Source of the DNA: JAABSP01 sp011390135
GTDB lineage: Bacteria; Desulfobacterota; Desulfobacteria; Desulfobacterales; JAABSP01
DNA length: 64,000 bases
NCBI GenBank assembly: GCA_011390135.1
Contig: JAABSZ010000001.1
Coordinates: 15,031-79,030, forward strand
Direction of reading: 5' to 3'
The stretch's first letter is position 1; each line of letters starts with the position of its first letter. The position numbers and the translations under genes are program-made. Shown piece by piece: positions 42,899 through 51,188 of this stretch. Under the pieces are notes generated by a model that saw nothing but the letters and a program-made list of their open reading frames with translations, did no database searches and was not told the DNA's origin.

Positions 42899-43843
42899 AT
42901 GGGAAAAAACGGCAGATACGCAATGGGGCTCTTTCTCTGCTGTACAGCGATCCTGCTGACGGCCGCCCCTGCCATCGCGCAGAACGGAATTGACAACGGG
43001 GGACATTCCTGGTGGTTCTGGCCGCTGCTGCTCTTTATCGTAACCTTTGTGATGGGCATCCTCGCGGTGCTCGGCGGCGTCGGCGGCGGCGTTCTCTTCG
43101 TGCCCATCATCAGCGGTTTCTTTCCGTTTCATCTTGATTTCGTCCGCGGCACCGGCCTCCTGGTGGCCCTCTCCGGAGCCCTGGCCGCAGGTCCGGGCCT
43201 TTTAAAGGCCAACCTGGCAAGCCTCCGCCTGGCCATCCCCGTTGCCCTGATCGCATCCTCCTGCGCGATCGTCGGGGCCATGATCGGCCTTGCCCTTCCC
43301 ACCAATGTCGTGCAGATCGCGCTGGGGGTAACCATCCTCGGCATCTGCATCCTGATGCTCAGCGCAAAGAAATCGACCATCCCCGATGTTCAGGAGGCGG
43401 ACAAACTCTCCTCCGCGCTGCGGATCTACGGCGTCTATTACGAGCCGAGCCTCAAGCAGAACATCAACTGGAAGGTGCATCGGACCCCGCTGGGGCTCTG
43501 CCTCTTCGTCATCATCGGCGTGATGGCCGGGATGTTCGGCCTCGGCGCAGGGTGGGCAAACGTACCGGTCCTGAACCTGCTCATGGGCGCGCCGTTGAAG
43601 ATCAGTGTGGCCACCAGCAAATTTCTCCTCTCCATCACCGACACCTCGGCCGCCTGGATCTACATGAACAAGGGGTGCGTCATCCCGTTGATGGTGGTTC
43701 CGTCCCTCGTGGGGATCATGCTCGGCTCCTTTGTGGGGGTGCGGCTGCTGAAGGTGGCAAAGCCGACCTTCATCCGGTGGATGGTGATCGGTATTCTGGC
43801 GTTTGCGGGCCTGAAGGCCCTTCAGAAAGGGATCTTCGGATAA
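42899..43843 (+). CDS. TauE/SafE-family (TSUP) anion permease
   Basis: This 314-residue integral membrane protein starts after AAGGAGGAAC. A signal-like N-terminal helix ends at AIAQ. Two related halves follow: VLGGVGGGVLFVPIISGFF and GMFGLGAGWANVPVLNLLMG are the paired Gly-rich motifs of the TSUP family, about 180 residues apart. At least seven membrane helices can be drawn. Family members export sulfite, sulfoacetate or related organosulfur anions. It heads a unit with DUF1634 and CBS genes. Confidence 0.9.
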   Translation: MGKNGRYAMGLFLCCTAILLTAAPAIAQNGIDNGGHSWWFWPLLLFIVTFVMGILAVLGGVGGGVLFVPIISGFFPFHLDFVRGTGLLVALSGALAAGPGLLKANLASLRLAIPVALIASSCAIVGAMIGLALPTNVVQIALGVTILGICILMLSAKKSTIPDVQEADKLSSALRIYGVYYEPSLKQNINWKVHRTPLGLCLFVIIGVMAGMFGLGAGWANVPVLNLLMGAPLKISVATSKFLLSITDTSAAWIYMNKGCVIPLMVVPSLVGIMLGSFVGVRLLKVAKPTFIRWMVIGILAFAGLKALQKGIFG

Positions 43844-43847
43844 AAAA

Positions 43848-43859
43848 TTCCCGCGGGAA
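43848..43859. promoter_or_regulatory. Perfect 12-bp palindrome
   Basis: TTCCCGCGGGAA lies 5 bp past the permease stop. It could be a short operator or part of an RNA hairpin. Evidence is limited to the symmetry. Confidence 0.3.
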
Positions 43860-43907
43860 CAGACTACCGGGAAAAAGTACGATCCGAATCATCAGATCAG
43901 ATTATAA

Positions 43908-43935
43908 GACCGGATCATAAAGACCAGATCATAAA
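43908..43935. repeat. 14-bp tandem duplication
   Basis: GACCGGATCATAAA (43908-43921) is followed by GACCAGATCATAAA (43922-43935), 13 of 14 bases identical, ending next to the ribosome site of the DUF1634 gene. A degraded third unit precedes it. Confidence 0.75.
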
Positions 43936-43952
43936 GATAATGGAGGCGTGAC

Positions 43953-44378
43953 ATGGAAAACAAGACGGATGTCTCCCTGGAGGCGAGCGAAGAGCAGTTG
44001 CTCTATGCGAAATTTCTGGAAGTCGGGATGTATGTGGGGCTGGCCATTCTGCTTATAACCTATTTTCTCTATATTTTCGGCATTATGGAGCCGTATATCC
44101 CTTTGTCGGAGGTCTCTCATTACTGGTCCCTGAATGTGGGGGAGTATCTGCATGAGGCCAACATCCATGCGGGATGGTCCTGGGTGCGGATGGTCGGCTA
44201 CGGCGATTTTATCAACTTCATCGGCATCGCGATGCTGGCCGGTGTCACCATCTTCTGCTATATTGCCATTATCCCGCTGCTCATCAGAACCGGAGACACG
44301 GTCTATGCCGTGATTGCCGCTCTGGAAGCGCTGGTTTTGATTCTGGCGGCCAGCGGCCTGATCACGGGCGGACACTAA
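43953..44378 (+). CDS. DUF1634-type membrane protein
   Basis: This 141-residue protein starts after ATGGAGGC. Three hydrophobic helices are evident (VGLAILLITYFLYIFGIM, FIGIAMLAGVTIFCYIAII, VIAALEALVLILAASGLI). Between helices one and two it has the periplasmic segment HEANIHAGWSWVRMVGYGD. The layout and the position directly after a TSUP permease match DUF1634 proteins, which are assumed to be its accessory subunit. Confidence 0.75.
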   Translation: MENKTDVSLEASEEQLLYAKFLEVGMYVGLAILLITYFLYIFGIMEPYIPLSEVSHYWSLNVGEYLHEANIHAGWSWVRMVGYGDFINFIGIAMLAGVTIFCYIAIIPLLIRTGDTVYAVIAALEALVLILAASGLITGGH

Positions 44379-44410
44379 CCGGAACCCGGAGGACAAAGGA
44401 GGGAATAGAA

Positions 44411-44965
44411 ATGGCGCTGAAAGCAAAAGTCAAAGATCGGATGATCCCCCTGTCGAACTACTCGACGGTCTCCAAGGATGCGACACTGGAGGAGGCGGTG
44501 ATGGCGCTGCGGGGTTCCTTCTGTGAACTGGACAGCCAGTCCTGCACCGAAGCGGGCCACCGGACAGTCCTCGCGATGGGTGAGAGCGGAAAACTCGCCG
44601 GTATCCTCGATTTTGCCTCAATACTGAGAACCCTGGTTCCCGAGGTGGCCGGAGGCTGGTATAAGCGCCTCTCCTCTGCCGGCGTAACGGCCGCCTTTGC
44701 CGAGGCCGACGCGGAGGGGCTCGACGAGACCCATCTCGATCTCTACGAACGGGTGCGGAAGAATGCCCGGGTCAAGGTGAGCGATATCATGCTCAAGGTC
44801 CGGGGGACCATCGAAGCCGATGCCAGCCTGATGGACGCGCTGAAAATGATCTTCAAAAACCGGATCACCAAGCTGCCGGTGGTGGAAAACGGCAGGCTTG
44901 TTGGGGTGCTGCGGGATACGGATCTTTTTCTGGCAGTCGTTGAAATCCTTGAAGAGAAGCACTGA
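44411..44965 (+). CDS. CBS-domain protein
   Basis: This 184-residue protein starts at MALKAKVKDRM, preceded by AAAGGAGGGAATAG. It has two CBS units: residues about 5-75 (MIPLSNYSTVSKDATLEEAV ... GILDF) and about 125-180 (VSDIMLKVRGTIEADASLMD ... KLPVVENGRLVGVLRDTDLF). CBS pairs sense adenine nucleotides. Between them is AAFAEADAEGLDETHLDLYE, a variant of the FAEAG-like motif seen in the regulators at 49-50 kb. It probably senses energy state for the permease pair. Confidence 0.82.
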   Translation: MALKAKVKDRMIPLSNYSTVSKDATLEEAVMALRGSFCELDSQSCTEAGHRTVLAMGESGKLAGILDFASILRTLVPEVAGGWYKRLSSAGVTAAFAEADAEGLDETHLDLYERVRKNARVKVSDIMLKVRGTIEADASLMDALKMIFKNRITKLPVVENGRLVGVLRDTDLFLAVVEILEEKH

Positions 44966-44974
44966 CCCGATTAC

Positions 44975-46444
44975 GTGGAACGGCCCGAAACCCCACATGT
45001 CCGAGATCTCTTCGATGGTCATCGTCTTGTTCCTCTGGATGAACTCATGGACGAGATTCCGATGGGGATCGTTCTGCTGGACGATTCCCGCCGGACCCTC
45101 CGGATGAACCGGTTCCTGGCGGCCCTCACCGGCTTTCCTCCCGAGGAGATCCACCGGTATCGGATTCCCTGCCGCCAGGTCATCAGAAGCCGCCTCTGCG
45201 TGACCGGTTGCCCGGCAAAAGGGATGAATGCCGATTCTGAGCCCGTCACGGTGGAGAGCGATCTCATCGACCGGAACCGGCAGCTCATCCCGGTGAGGAT
45301 CACCCTGTCGCCCATCCGGGATACAGCCGGCGAGCTTGCCGGATTCATGGAGTCGGTGGAGGATCTCAGACCCATCCGGCATTTGGATGCCCGACAGGAG
45401 GGCGGATACCGGCTTTCGGGGATGATCGGCAAGAGCCCGCCCATGGAGAAGGTCTTCCGCCTGATCCCGGCCATCGCGCAGAGCGACTCGTCGGTGCTGA
45501 TCACCGGGGAGACCGGAACCGGAAAGGATATGGCCGCAGAGGCGATTCACATGGCCTCCCCCCGATCCAAGGGCACTTTCGTAAAGGTCAACTGCGGAGC
45601 CCTGCCCGAAACCCTGCTGGAGTCGGAAATCTTCGGCCACCGAAAAGGGGCATTCACAGGCGCGGTTGAGAACAAGCCGGGCCGGTTCCGGATGGCCCAC
45701 AACGGAACCCTCTTTTTAACGGAGATCGGGGACTTCCCCCTGCCCCTGCAGGTGAAGCTGCTCACCTTTCTCGACGACCATGTGGTCTATCCCCTGGGGG
45801 GCACAAAGGGCTTCGAGGCCGATGTCCGGGTGGTGGCCGGCACCCATCGGGACCTGGCCGGGATGGTTCGGGAGGGGCGGTTCCGGGAGGATCTTCTCTT
45901 CCGGCTCAACGTGGTCCGGATTCACCTGCCGCCCCTGCGGGAGCGGGGGGAGGACGTCCGTCTGCTGCTCGATCATTTTTTAAACACCTTTGTCGAACGG
46001 TTCGGCAAGCCGATCAGCGGCTTCTCCGCGGATGCCCTTGCCCTGTTGAGCCGCTATCCGTACCCCGGAAACGTCCGTGAGCTGAGAAACATCGTGGAAT
46101 ATGCCGTCAATGTCTGCAATGAGGCGAAGATCCGGCCCAGACACCTGCCAACCTATCTCTCGGAGCCGGCCGGAACCGAGTCCTTTTTTTCGGGCCCATC
46201 TCGTCAGTCCGGTCTATCGAGCCCCTTGGAAACCGGCCAGTCCGATCCCTCCGGAGACCTTTCCCCTGAACCCGGCGGCCCCATCGCTGAAGAGGGAAAA
46301 ACCTGGACCGAAGTGGAAAGAGAGATGATCATGGATGCGCTGATTCGGGCCAAGGGAAAAAGGGGCCAGGCCGCAGATATCCTCGGCTGGGGCCGTAGCA
46401 CTCTGTGGCGGAAGATGAAGCAGCACGGCCTCGACGGAACATAA
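44975..46444 (+). CDS. Sigma-54-dependent transcriptional activator
   Basis: This 489-residue protein has a GTG start with no clear ribosome site, nine bases after the CBS gene. An N-terminal PAS-like sensor (IPMGIVLLDDSRRTLRMN ... GFPPEEI) carries Cys-rich CRQVIRSRLCVTGCPAKG, which might bind a metal or sense redox. The AAA+ domain follows: Walker A GETGTGKD, the sigma-54 contact loop GAFTGA, and the Walker B position in NGTLFLTEIGDF, where Thr-Glu replaces the usual Asp-Glu. A Fis-type HTH (GQAADILGWGRSTLWRKMKQ) ends it. A sigma-54 promoter at 49.06 kb is the obvious target in this window. Confidence 0.9.
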   Translation: MERPETPHVRDLFDGHRLVPLDELMDEIPMGIVLLDDSRRTLRMNRFLAALTGFPPEEIHRYRIPCRQVIRSRLCVTGCPAKGMNADSEPVTVESDLIDRNRQLIPVRITLSPIRDTAGELAGFMESVEDLRPIRHLDARQEGGYRLSGMIGKSPPMEKVFRLIPAIAQSDSSVLITGETGTGKDMAAEAIHMASPRSKGTFVKVNCGALPETLLESEIFGHRKGAFTGAVENKPGRFRMAHNGTLFLTEIGDFPLPLQVKLLTFLDDHVVYPLGGTKGFEADVRVVAGTHRDLAGMVREGRFREDLLFRLNVVRIHLPPLRERGEDVRLLLDHFLNTFVERFGKPISGFSADALALLSRYPYPGNVRELRNIVEYAVNVCNEAKIRPRHLPTYLSEPAGTESFFSGPSRQSGLSSPLETGQSDPSGDLSPEPGGPIAEEGKTWTEVEREMIMDALIRAKGKRGQAADILGWGRSTLWRKMKQHGLDGT

Positions 46445-46473
46445 AATAGACAGCACATGAAACCCAACAACAC

Positions 46474-46818
46474 ATGAAAAAGATTTTGGTTCCCTTATAC
46501 GGCGCGGAGATCGCCCCCCGCTTCGATCTGGCCACCGAAGTCCTCCTTCTCTTTCCAAAGCCGGAAGGCCGAGCCTGGGAGGAGCGGATTCTCGTGGTCT
46601 CCCACCCTTCGGCCGAAGAACTCTGCCGTCTTATCCTGAAAGAGGAGGTGGAGACGGTGATCTGCGGCGGCATCGAAGATGAGTATTACCAGTACCTGAA
46701 CTGGAAGGGGATTTTTGTTTTAGATTCGGTGGCCGGCCTCTGGAACCGGATTCCTGACCGGCTGCAAAAGGATGATCTCAAAGCCGGAGAACTGCTCTAT
46801 GACCAGATCCAACAATGA
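46474..46818 (+). CDS. NifX/NifB-like (dinitrogenase Fe-Mo cofactor biosynthesis) small protein
   Basis: This 114-residue protein opens MKKILVPLYGAEIAPRFDLA, as in NifX/NafY-like proteins where a metal-cluster-binding site begins 'VAVPxxxxxxxxHFG'. EETVETVICGGI-like wording (EEVETVICGGIEDEYYQYL) matches the family's second half. The usual His-Phe-Gly is replaced by Pro-Arg-Phe-Asp. No nitrogenase gene is present. In this operon it may be a small sensor. Confidence 0.65.
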   Translation: MKKILVPLYGAEIAPRFDLATEVLLLFPKPEGRAWEERILVVSHPSAEELCRLILKEEVETVICGGIEDEYYQYLNWKGIFVLDSVAGLWNRIPDRLQKDDLKAGELLYDQIQQ

Positions 46819-46831
46819 TTGGGAGGCGCCA

Positions 46832-48574
46832 ATGATGACCCGGGCCAAAAGCTGGCTGTACACCACTATCCGCCATTTTCTGTCGATCCACAAGATTAGC
46901 GACGTGTCCTCGCGATATATCATCCTTCGGCGGAATATCACCCTGATCATGCTCTTTGTAACCATCGTCCCCCTGACGGTCATGGGGGCCATCAACCATT
47001 TCCAGTACCGGGAGAGCCTCAAAAACGAGGTGATCGAGCCTCTACGGGTGCTCCTCAACAAGACCCGCCACTCCTTTCATCTCTTTTTAGAGGAGCGGCT
47101 CTCCATGATCCGATTCATCTCCTCGGCCTACACCTTTGAACAGCTTTCGGACCCGGCGACCCTGAACCGGCTCTATCGGGTCCTGAAGAATGAGTTCGCG
47201 GGGTTTGTCGATATCGGCCTCATCAACGGCAAGGGGCTTCAGGTCGGATACGCCGGCCCCTACTCTCTCGAGAACAAGGACTATTCCCAGCAGGCCTGGT
47301 TCCAGGAGGTGCTCATCCGGGACTCCTTCATCAGCGAGGTCTTCATGGGGTATCGGAAATTTCCCCATATCGCGATCGCGGTGCAGCGGGTAGAGCATGA
47401 CGGGACATACTGGATGCTGCGGGCCACCATCGATACGAACAAGTTCGACGAGATCATCTCAACAATGGAGATCGATGCCAAGAGCGACGCCTTCATCGTC
47501 AACCGGGAGGGGATCTTTCAGACCCATTCCCGATATTACGGCGATGTTCTGGAAAAAAGCCCCTTCGATATCCTGCAGGGGGCATATGAGACCACCATCG
47601 ATGAGACCATCGATCCCCTTGGCCGGGAGGTGATCGTCGCGTACGCAAGCTTTGACAAGCCCAGCTTCTCCCTGGTAGTGGTCAAGCCAAGGGACATCAT
47701 CTTGAGAACCTGGATCACCCTGCAGGGGGAGATGTTCTTCATCTTCTTCGCCAGCGTCTTTGTGATCATTGTGATCGTCATCAAGCTTTCGGATGTGATG
47801 GTCATGAACATCAAGGAGGCCGAGGAGCGGCGGGAGAACGCGATCCACGAGCTGGAGCAGAACCAGAAGCTCTCGGCCATCGGCCGGCTGGCGGCCGGGG
47901 TGGCCCACGAGATCAACAATCCCCTGGCTATCATCAATGAAAAGGCCGGCCTTATGAAGGATCTGGTTACCTATTCTCCGGATTTTGAAAAGAAGCAGCG
48001 GTTTCTGGATCTGCTCACCAGCATCATCAATTCCGTGGGCCGGTGCAAGACCATCACCCACCGGCTGCTCGGGTTTGCCCGGCACAAGGAGCCGAGGCTC
48101 GAGCCGCTGGACATCAACCATCTGGTGCAGGAGGTGGTCGGCTTCGTCAACAAGGAGATGGTCTACCGGAACATCGATCTGCGCACCGAATTTGCAGAAG
48201 ATCTTCCCCGGGTTCTTGCGGATCAGGGGCAGGTACAGCAGGTCTTTTTGAACATTTTAAGCAATGCCCTGGCCGCGGTTCACGACAACGGCAGGGTCTC
48301 CATCACCAGTTGGGAGGAGGACAAGCTGAGTGTCGGCGTCTCCATCCAGGACAACGGCTCCGGAATGACCGAGAAGACGATCCAGCGGATCTTCGACCCC
48401 TTCTTCACCACCAAGAAGGCCGGCGGCACCGGACTGGGCCTTTTCATCACCTACGGGATCGTCAAGAAGCTGGGCGGAGACATCAAGGTCCACAGCCGGG
48501 AGAACGAAGGCTCCACCTTTACGATCTATCTGCCCAAAGTCAACGGGGAGACGGATAAGGAGAAAGCGGAATGA
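46832..48574 (+). CDS. Membrane sensor histidine kinase with Cache domain
   Basis: This 580-residue protein starts at MMTRAKSWL after GGGAGGC. Two membrane helices (NITLIMLFVTIVPLTVMG and MFFIFFASVFVIIVIVIKL) flank a periplasmic dCache-like domain with YSLENKDYSQQAWFQEVL and YRKFPHIAIAVQRV. HisKA follows (AAGVAHEINNPLAIINEKA), then HATPase N box (NILSNALAAV), G1 (DNGSGM), F (FDPFFTTK) and G2 (GTGLGL). It is complete and should be active. The stop overlaps the receiver gene as ATGA. Confidence 0.95.
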   Translation: MMTRAKSWLYTTIRHFLSIHKISDVSSRYIILRRNITLIMLFVTIVPLTVMGAINHFQYRESLKNEVIEPLRVLLNKTRHSFHLFLEERLSMIRFISSAYTFEQLSDPATLNRLYRVLKNEFAGFVDIGLINGKGLQVGYAGPYSLENKDYSQQAWFQEVLIRDSFISEVFMGYRKFPHIAIAVQRVEHDGTYWMLRATIDTNKFDEIISTMEIDAKSDAFIVNREGIFQTHSRYYGDVLEKSPFDILQGAYETTIDETIDPLGREVIVAYASFDKPSFSLVVVKPRDIILRTWITLQGEMFFIFFASVFVIIVIVIKLSDVMVMNIKEAEERRENAIHELEQNQKLSAIGRLAAGVAHEINNPLAIINEKAGLMKDLVTYSPDFEKKQRFLDLLTSIINSVGRCKTITHRLLGFARHKEPRLEPLDINHLVQEVVGFVNKEMVYRNIDLRTEFAEDLPRVLADQGQVQQVFLNILSNALAAVHDNGRVSITSWEEDKLSVGVSIQDNGSGMTEKTIQRIFDPFFTTKKAGGTGLGLFITYGIVKKLGGDIKVHSRENEGSTFTIYLPKVNGETDKEKAE

Positions 48575-48933
48575 AATCGATCAGCGTAATGCTTGTGGAC
48601 GATGAGAAGGAGTTTGTCGATACCCTTGCCGAGCGGCTGGAACTGCGCGGGATCGGCGTCCGGGTGGCCAACGACGGCGAGACAGCGCTGCCCATGATCG
48701 ACGACGATCCGCCGGATCTGGTGTTTCTGGACATGATGATGCCCGGCATCGGTGGCCTGGAGACCCTGAAGCGGATCAAGGAGCGCCATCCCGCGGTTCA
48801 GGTGATCCTCCTGACCGGCAGGGGATCTGATCAGGATGGTATGGATGGGATGAATATGGGGGCTGCCGATTACATCATGAAACCGATCGAGATCGACCAG
48901 CTCATGGAGAAGCTGGAGAAATTCAATAAATGA
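48571..48933 (+). CDS. Single-domain response regulator
   Basis: This 120-residue CheY-like receiver has acidic residues Asp10-Asp11, phosphoacceptor Asp54 (VFLDMMMPG), Thr82 and Lys104 (KPIE). It has no output domain. ATGA overlap with the kinase gene makes it the kinase's direct partner. Confidence 0.93.
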   Translation: MKSISVMLVDDEKEFVDTLAERLELRGIGVRVANDGETALPMIDDDPPDLVFLDMMMPGIGGLETLKRIKERHPAVQVILLTGRGSDQDGMDGMNMGAADYIMKPIEIDQLMEKLEKFNK

Positions 48934-49053
48934 TTCATAATGTTTCAGATTGTATTAAGTCCATTGTTTTAATATGTTTCAAAAGGATTTATATCCTCCA
49001 CCGGCATTGAGCAACAAAGTGTAAAAGCCTTTGATCCAGGGCGTTTTCACTTT

Positions 49054-49070
49054 TTGGCATCATGGTTGCA
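49054..49070 (+). promoter_or_regulatory. Sigma-54 promoter
   Basis: TTGGCATCATGGTTGCA has GG (49056) and GC (49068) exactly 10 bases apart, matching the -24/-12 consensus. Transcription should start near 49081. A short imperfect hairpin (49101-49138) lies in the leader. It probably drives the operon of small regulators from 49168 and may be controlled by the activator at 44975. A weak terminator for the preceding receiver gene (49019-49055) overlaps it. Confidence 0.75.
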
Positions 49071-49167
49071 TATATTAAAGTGTCAATAGAATGAGCCAAT
49101 GGGAAACCATCCTCACTAAAAGAGGGAGGAGCTTTCCCGCCAAACCTGATCTGAAAGGAGTGCAACC

Positions 49168-49359
49168 ATGAGAAAACTGATGGAGAAGATCGAAAAGACC
49201 TTTATGGCGGCCGCATTTGCAGAGGCCGATTGCCATGATACCGCGCTGGAGATCCTCGATACCCCGGCGACCCGAAGGAGCAGCCGCAGCCTCGATGATT
49301 TTTTAAGAGATGTGGGCCTGGATGAAGTCCGCTACAGCTATGTGCTGGCGCGGGTCTGA
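49168..49359 (+). CDS. 63-residue protein with FAEA motif
   Basis: The start is preceded by GAAAGGAGTGCAACC. The product MRKLMEKIEKTFMAAAFAEAD continues HDTALEILDTPA. This is the same motif that ends the receivers at 49388 and 49949, here as a free-standing peptide. It is the first gene after the sigma-54 promoter. Function unknown. Confidence 0.6.
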   Translation: MRKLMEKIEKTFMAAAFAEADCHDTALEILDTPATRRSSRSLDDFLRDVGLDEVRYSYVLARV

Positions 49360-49387
49360 TCCTATAGAACGGTAAGGGATCGGTTTC

Positions 49388-49909
49388 ATGGGAATCAACC
49401 TTCTGATAGTCGACCCGGACACCGGCTTCCGGCAGAGCCTTTGCCGGCATCTGGTGGCCGCGCCTTTTGAGGTCTTTGAATCCGATGGGCGATGGGGATT
49501 GAAAAAACACATCAAAAAGCATAACATCGATGTGGTACTGCTCAGCCTCAACGAACTTCGGGAGGAAGGACTTGCCCTGCTCGAGCGGATCAAGCGGTTT
49601 CGGCCCCTGGTGGAGGTGATCCTCATCAATGGAACGGGGCAGCTTTCCTATTCCATCGAGGGGATGAAACTGGGGGCCTTTGATGACATCCTGGTGCCCT
49701 TTGACCTGAGCCGCCTAACCCGGCGGATCAGGGACGCATGGGAGCGGAAGCGGGAGAAGGAGAAGACCGAAAAGTCGCTCTTTGCCCGGTATCAGGATAT
49801 GATGACGGCCGCGGCCTTTGCCGAGGCCGGTGAGCCGGACATGGCCCTCGAGATTCTGGAAAAGGAAGCTGTCGAGGCCGAAAAGAGGAGAGGCCCGAAA
49901 GACGAGTGA
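49388..49909 (+). CDS. Degenerate receiver with FAEAG-motif tail
   Basis: This 173-residue protein has a receiver fold (INLLIVDPDTGFRQSLCRHL). The phosphoacceptor Asp is replaced by Ser53 (VVLLSLNEL), and the usual Thr and Lys positions read INGTG and ILVPFD. It therefore cannot be phosphorylated in the normal way. After a charged helix its tail is MMTAAAFAEAGEPDMALEIL. It probably acts as a structural or competing partner in the phosphorelay. Confidence 0.8.
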   Translation: MGINLLIVDPDTGFRQSLCRHLVAAPFEVFESDGRWGLKKHIKKHNIDVVLLSLNELREEGLALLERIKRFRPLVEVILINGTGQLSYSIEGMKLGAFDDILVPFDLSRLTRRIRDAWERKREKEKTEKSLFARYQDMMTAAAFAEAGEPDMALEILEKEAVEAEKRRGPKDE

Positions 49910-49948
49910 TCCATAAAAGAAGCGATCGACGATCGTAAGGAGAGACCT

Positions 49949-50425
49949 ATGGATAAGATCAAAGTTCTGCTGGTAGATGATGAAGAGGAGTTCGTAAAGA
50001 CTTTGGCCGAGCGGATCGAGATGCGCAACCTCGGCTCCGACATCGCCTACAACGGCGAGCAGGCCCTGAAGGTGGTCAAGGATGAGGTTCCGGACGTGAT
50101 GATTCTGGACCTGAAAATGCCCGGCATCGACGGGATGGAGGTTTTGCGCCGGGTCAGGAAAGCCTATCCGGATGTGCAGGTGATCATGCTTACGGGCCAC
50201 GGCTCCGACAAGGACGAAAACGAGGCCCGTCAGCTCGGCGCCTTTGACTACCTCCAGAAGCCGGCCGACATCGACAAGATCGTTTCGACCATCAAGAATG
50301 CGTACCAGAACAAGGTGCAGAAGTCGATCATGGCCGCCACCTTTGCCGAGGCCGGGGAGTTCGACACGGCCCGGGAGATGATGAAAGAGGATGACCCGAA
50401 GAAGAAGGGTTCCGGCAAAGACTGA
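49949..50425 (+). CDS. Response regulator with FAEAG-motif tail
   Basis: This 158-residue protein has a canonical receiver with Asp54 (MILDLKMPG), acidic pair Asp10-Asp11, Thr in MLTGHGSD and Lys in YLQKPAD. The tail is SIMAATFAEAGEFDTAREMM followed by a Lys-rich end. No DNA-binding domain is present. The start follows AAGGAGAGACC. Confidence 0.9.
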   Translation: MDKIKVLLVDDEEEFVKTLAERIEMRNLGSDIAYNGEQALKVVKDEVPDVMILDLKMPGIDGMEVLRRVRKAYPDVQVIMLTGHGSDKDENEARQLGAFDYLQKPADIDKIVSTIKNAYQNKVQKSIMAATFAEAGEFDTAREMMKEDDPKKKGSGKD

Positions 50426-50448
50426 AAAGGGTGATAAGGAGTACGCAA

Positions 50449-51090
50449 ATGGAACAAAAGCCCGATGGCCTCGGCTGGAACGGCCTTCAGTTCTTCGGCA
50501 GAATCTCTGCATCCATCTCCCACGAGATCAAGAATGTCCTTGCCATCATCAATGAGAATGCGGGGCTTCTGGAGGACTACTGCTTTATGGCGGAAAAGGG
50601 AAAGCCGATCGATCCGGCCCGCCTGAAAGGCATCAGCGAAAAGATTGCAAAGCATGTCATACGGGGCGACGGGATCATCCGGAACATGAACCGGTTTGCC
50701 CACAGCGTGGACGAGCCGAATCACCAGGTTGACATCGCGGATCTTCTGGAGCTGATGATCGCGCTGAACAGCCGATTTGCCGCGAACAAAAATGTTCAGG
50801 TCGCGCATAAATCTCCGGCCGAGCCCCTGGCCATCCCGGCCAATCCCTTTTATCTGGAGAACCTGCTCTTTTTGTGCCTTCAATATGCAATGGATGCGGC
50901 CGGCAGCCGCGGGGCAGTCACCCTCATCCCGAAAAAAGAGGCCGACGGGATTGCCATCGTCATGACCGGCCTTGCCGATCTTTCTGCCCCCTTTCCAGGG
51001 CCGCCGGAAACTGCGCTGGCGGAGGCCATTGGCGCAACCCTTACAACGGATTCGACAGCAAAGAGCCTGACCATTGCCCTGAAAAAATAA
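50449..51090 (+). CDS. Histidine-kinase-like protein with degenerate ATPase
   Basis: This 213-residue protein starts at MEQKPDG with AAGGAG upstream. HisKA is intact (ISHEIKNVLAIINENAGLL, His25). The ATPase-like half has NLLFLCLQYAMDAAGSRGAV in place of the N box but lacks clear G1, F and G2 motifs, and it ends early. It is more likely a histidine phosphotransfer protein than a kinase. Confidence 0.75.
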   Translation: MEQKPDGLGWNGLQFFGRISASISHEIKNVLAIINENAGLLEDYCFMAEKGKPIDPARLKGISEKIAKHVIRGDGIIRNMNRFAHSVDEPNHQVDIADLLELMIALNSRFAANKNVQVAHKSPAEPLAIPANPFYLENLLFLCLQYAMDAAGSRGAVTLIPKKEADGIAIVMTGLADLSAPFPGPPETALAEAIGATLTTDSTAKSLTIALKK

Positions 51091-51103
51091 GGTAAAGATG
51101 GGA

Positions 51104-51132
51104 TTGATTTTCCCGGGAGAATAGGCTACCAT
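51104..51132 (+). promoter_or_regulatory. Sigma-70 promoter candidate
   Basis: TTGATT (51104) and TACCAT (51127), spaced 17 bp, lie 57 bp before the receiver gene at 51189. Confidence 0.4.
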
Positions 51133-51188
51133 TAAAAGATGAAGATAATTCAACTTTTAAATGCAACTAAAACGAAAAGGAGGGGAAG

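Noticed and set aside
46474..46818. Nitrogenase-related cluster
   Set aside because: One NifX-like small protein is present without any nif structural or assembly genes.
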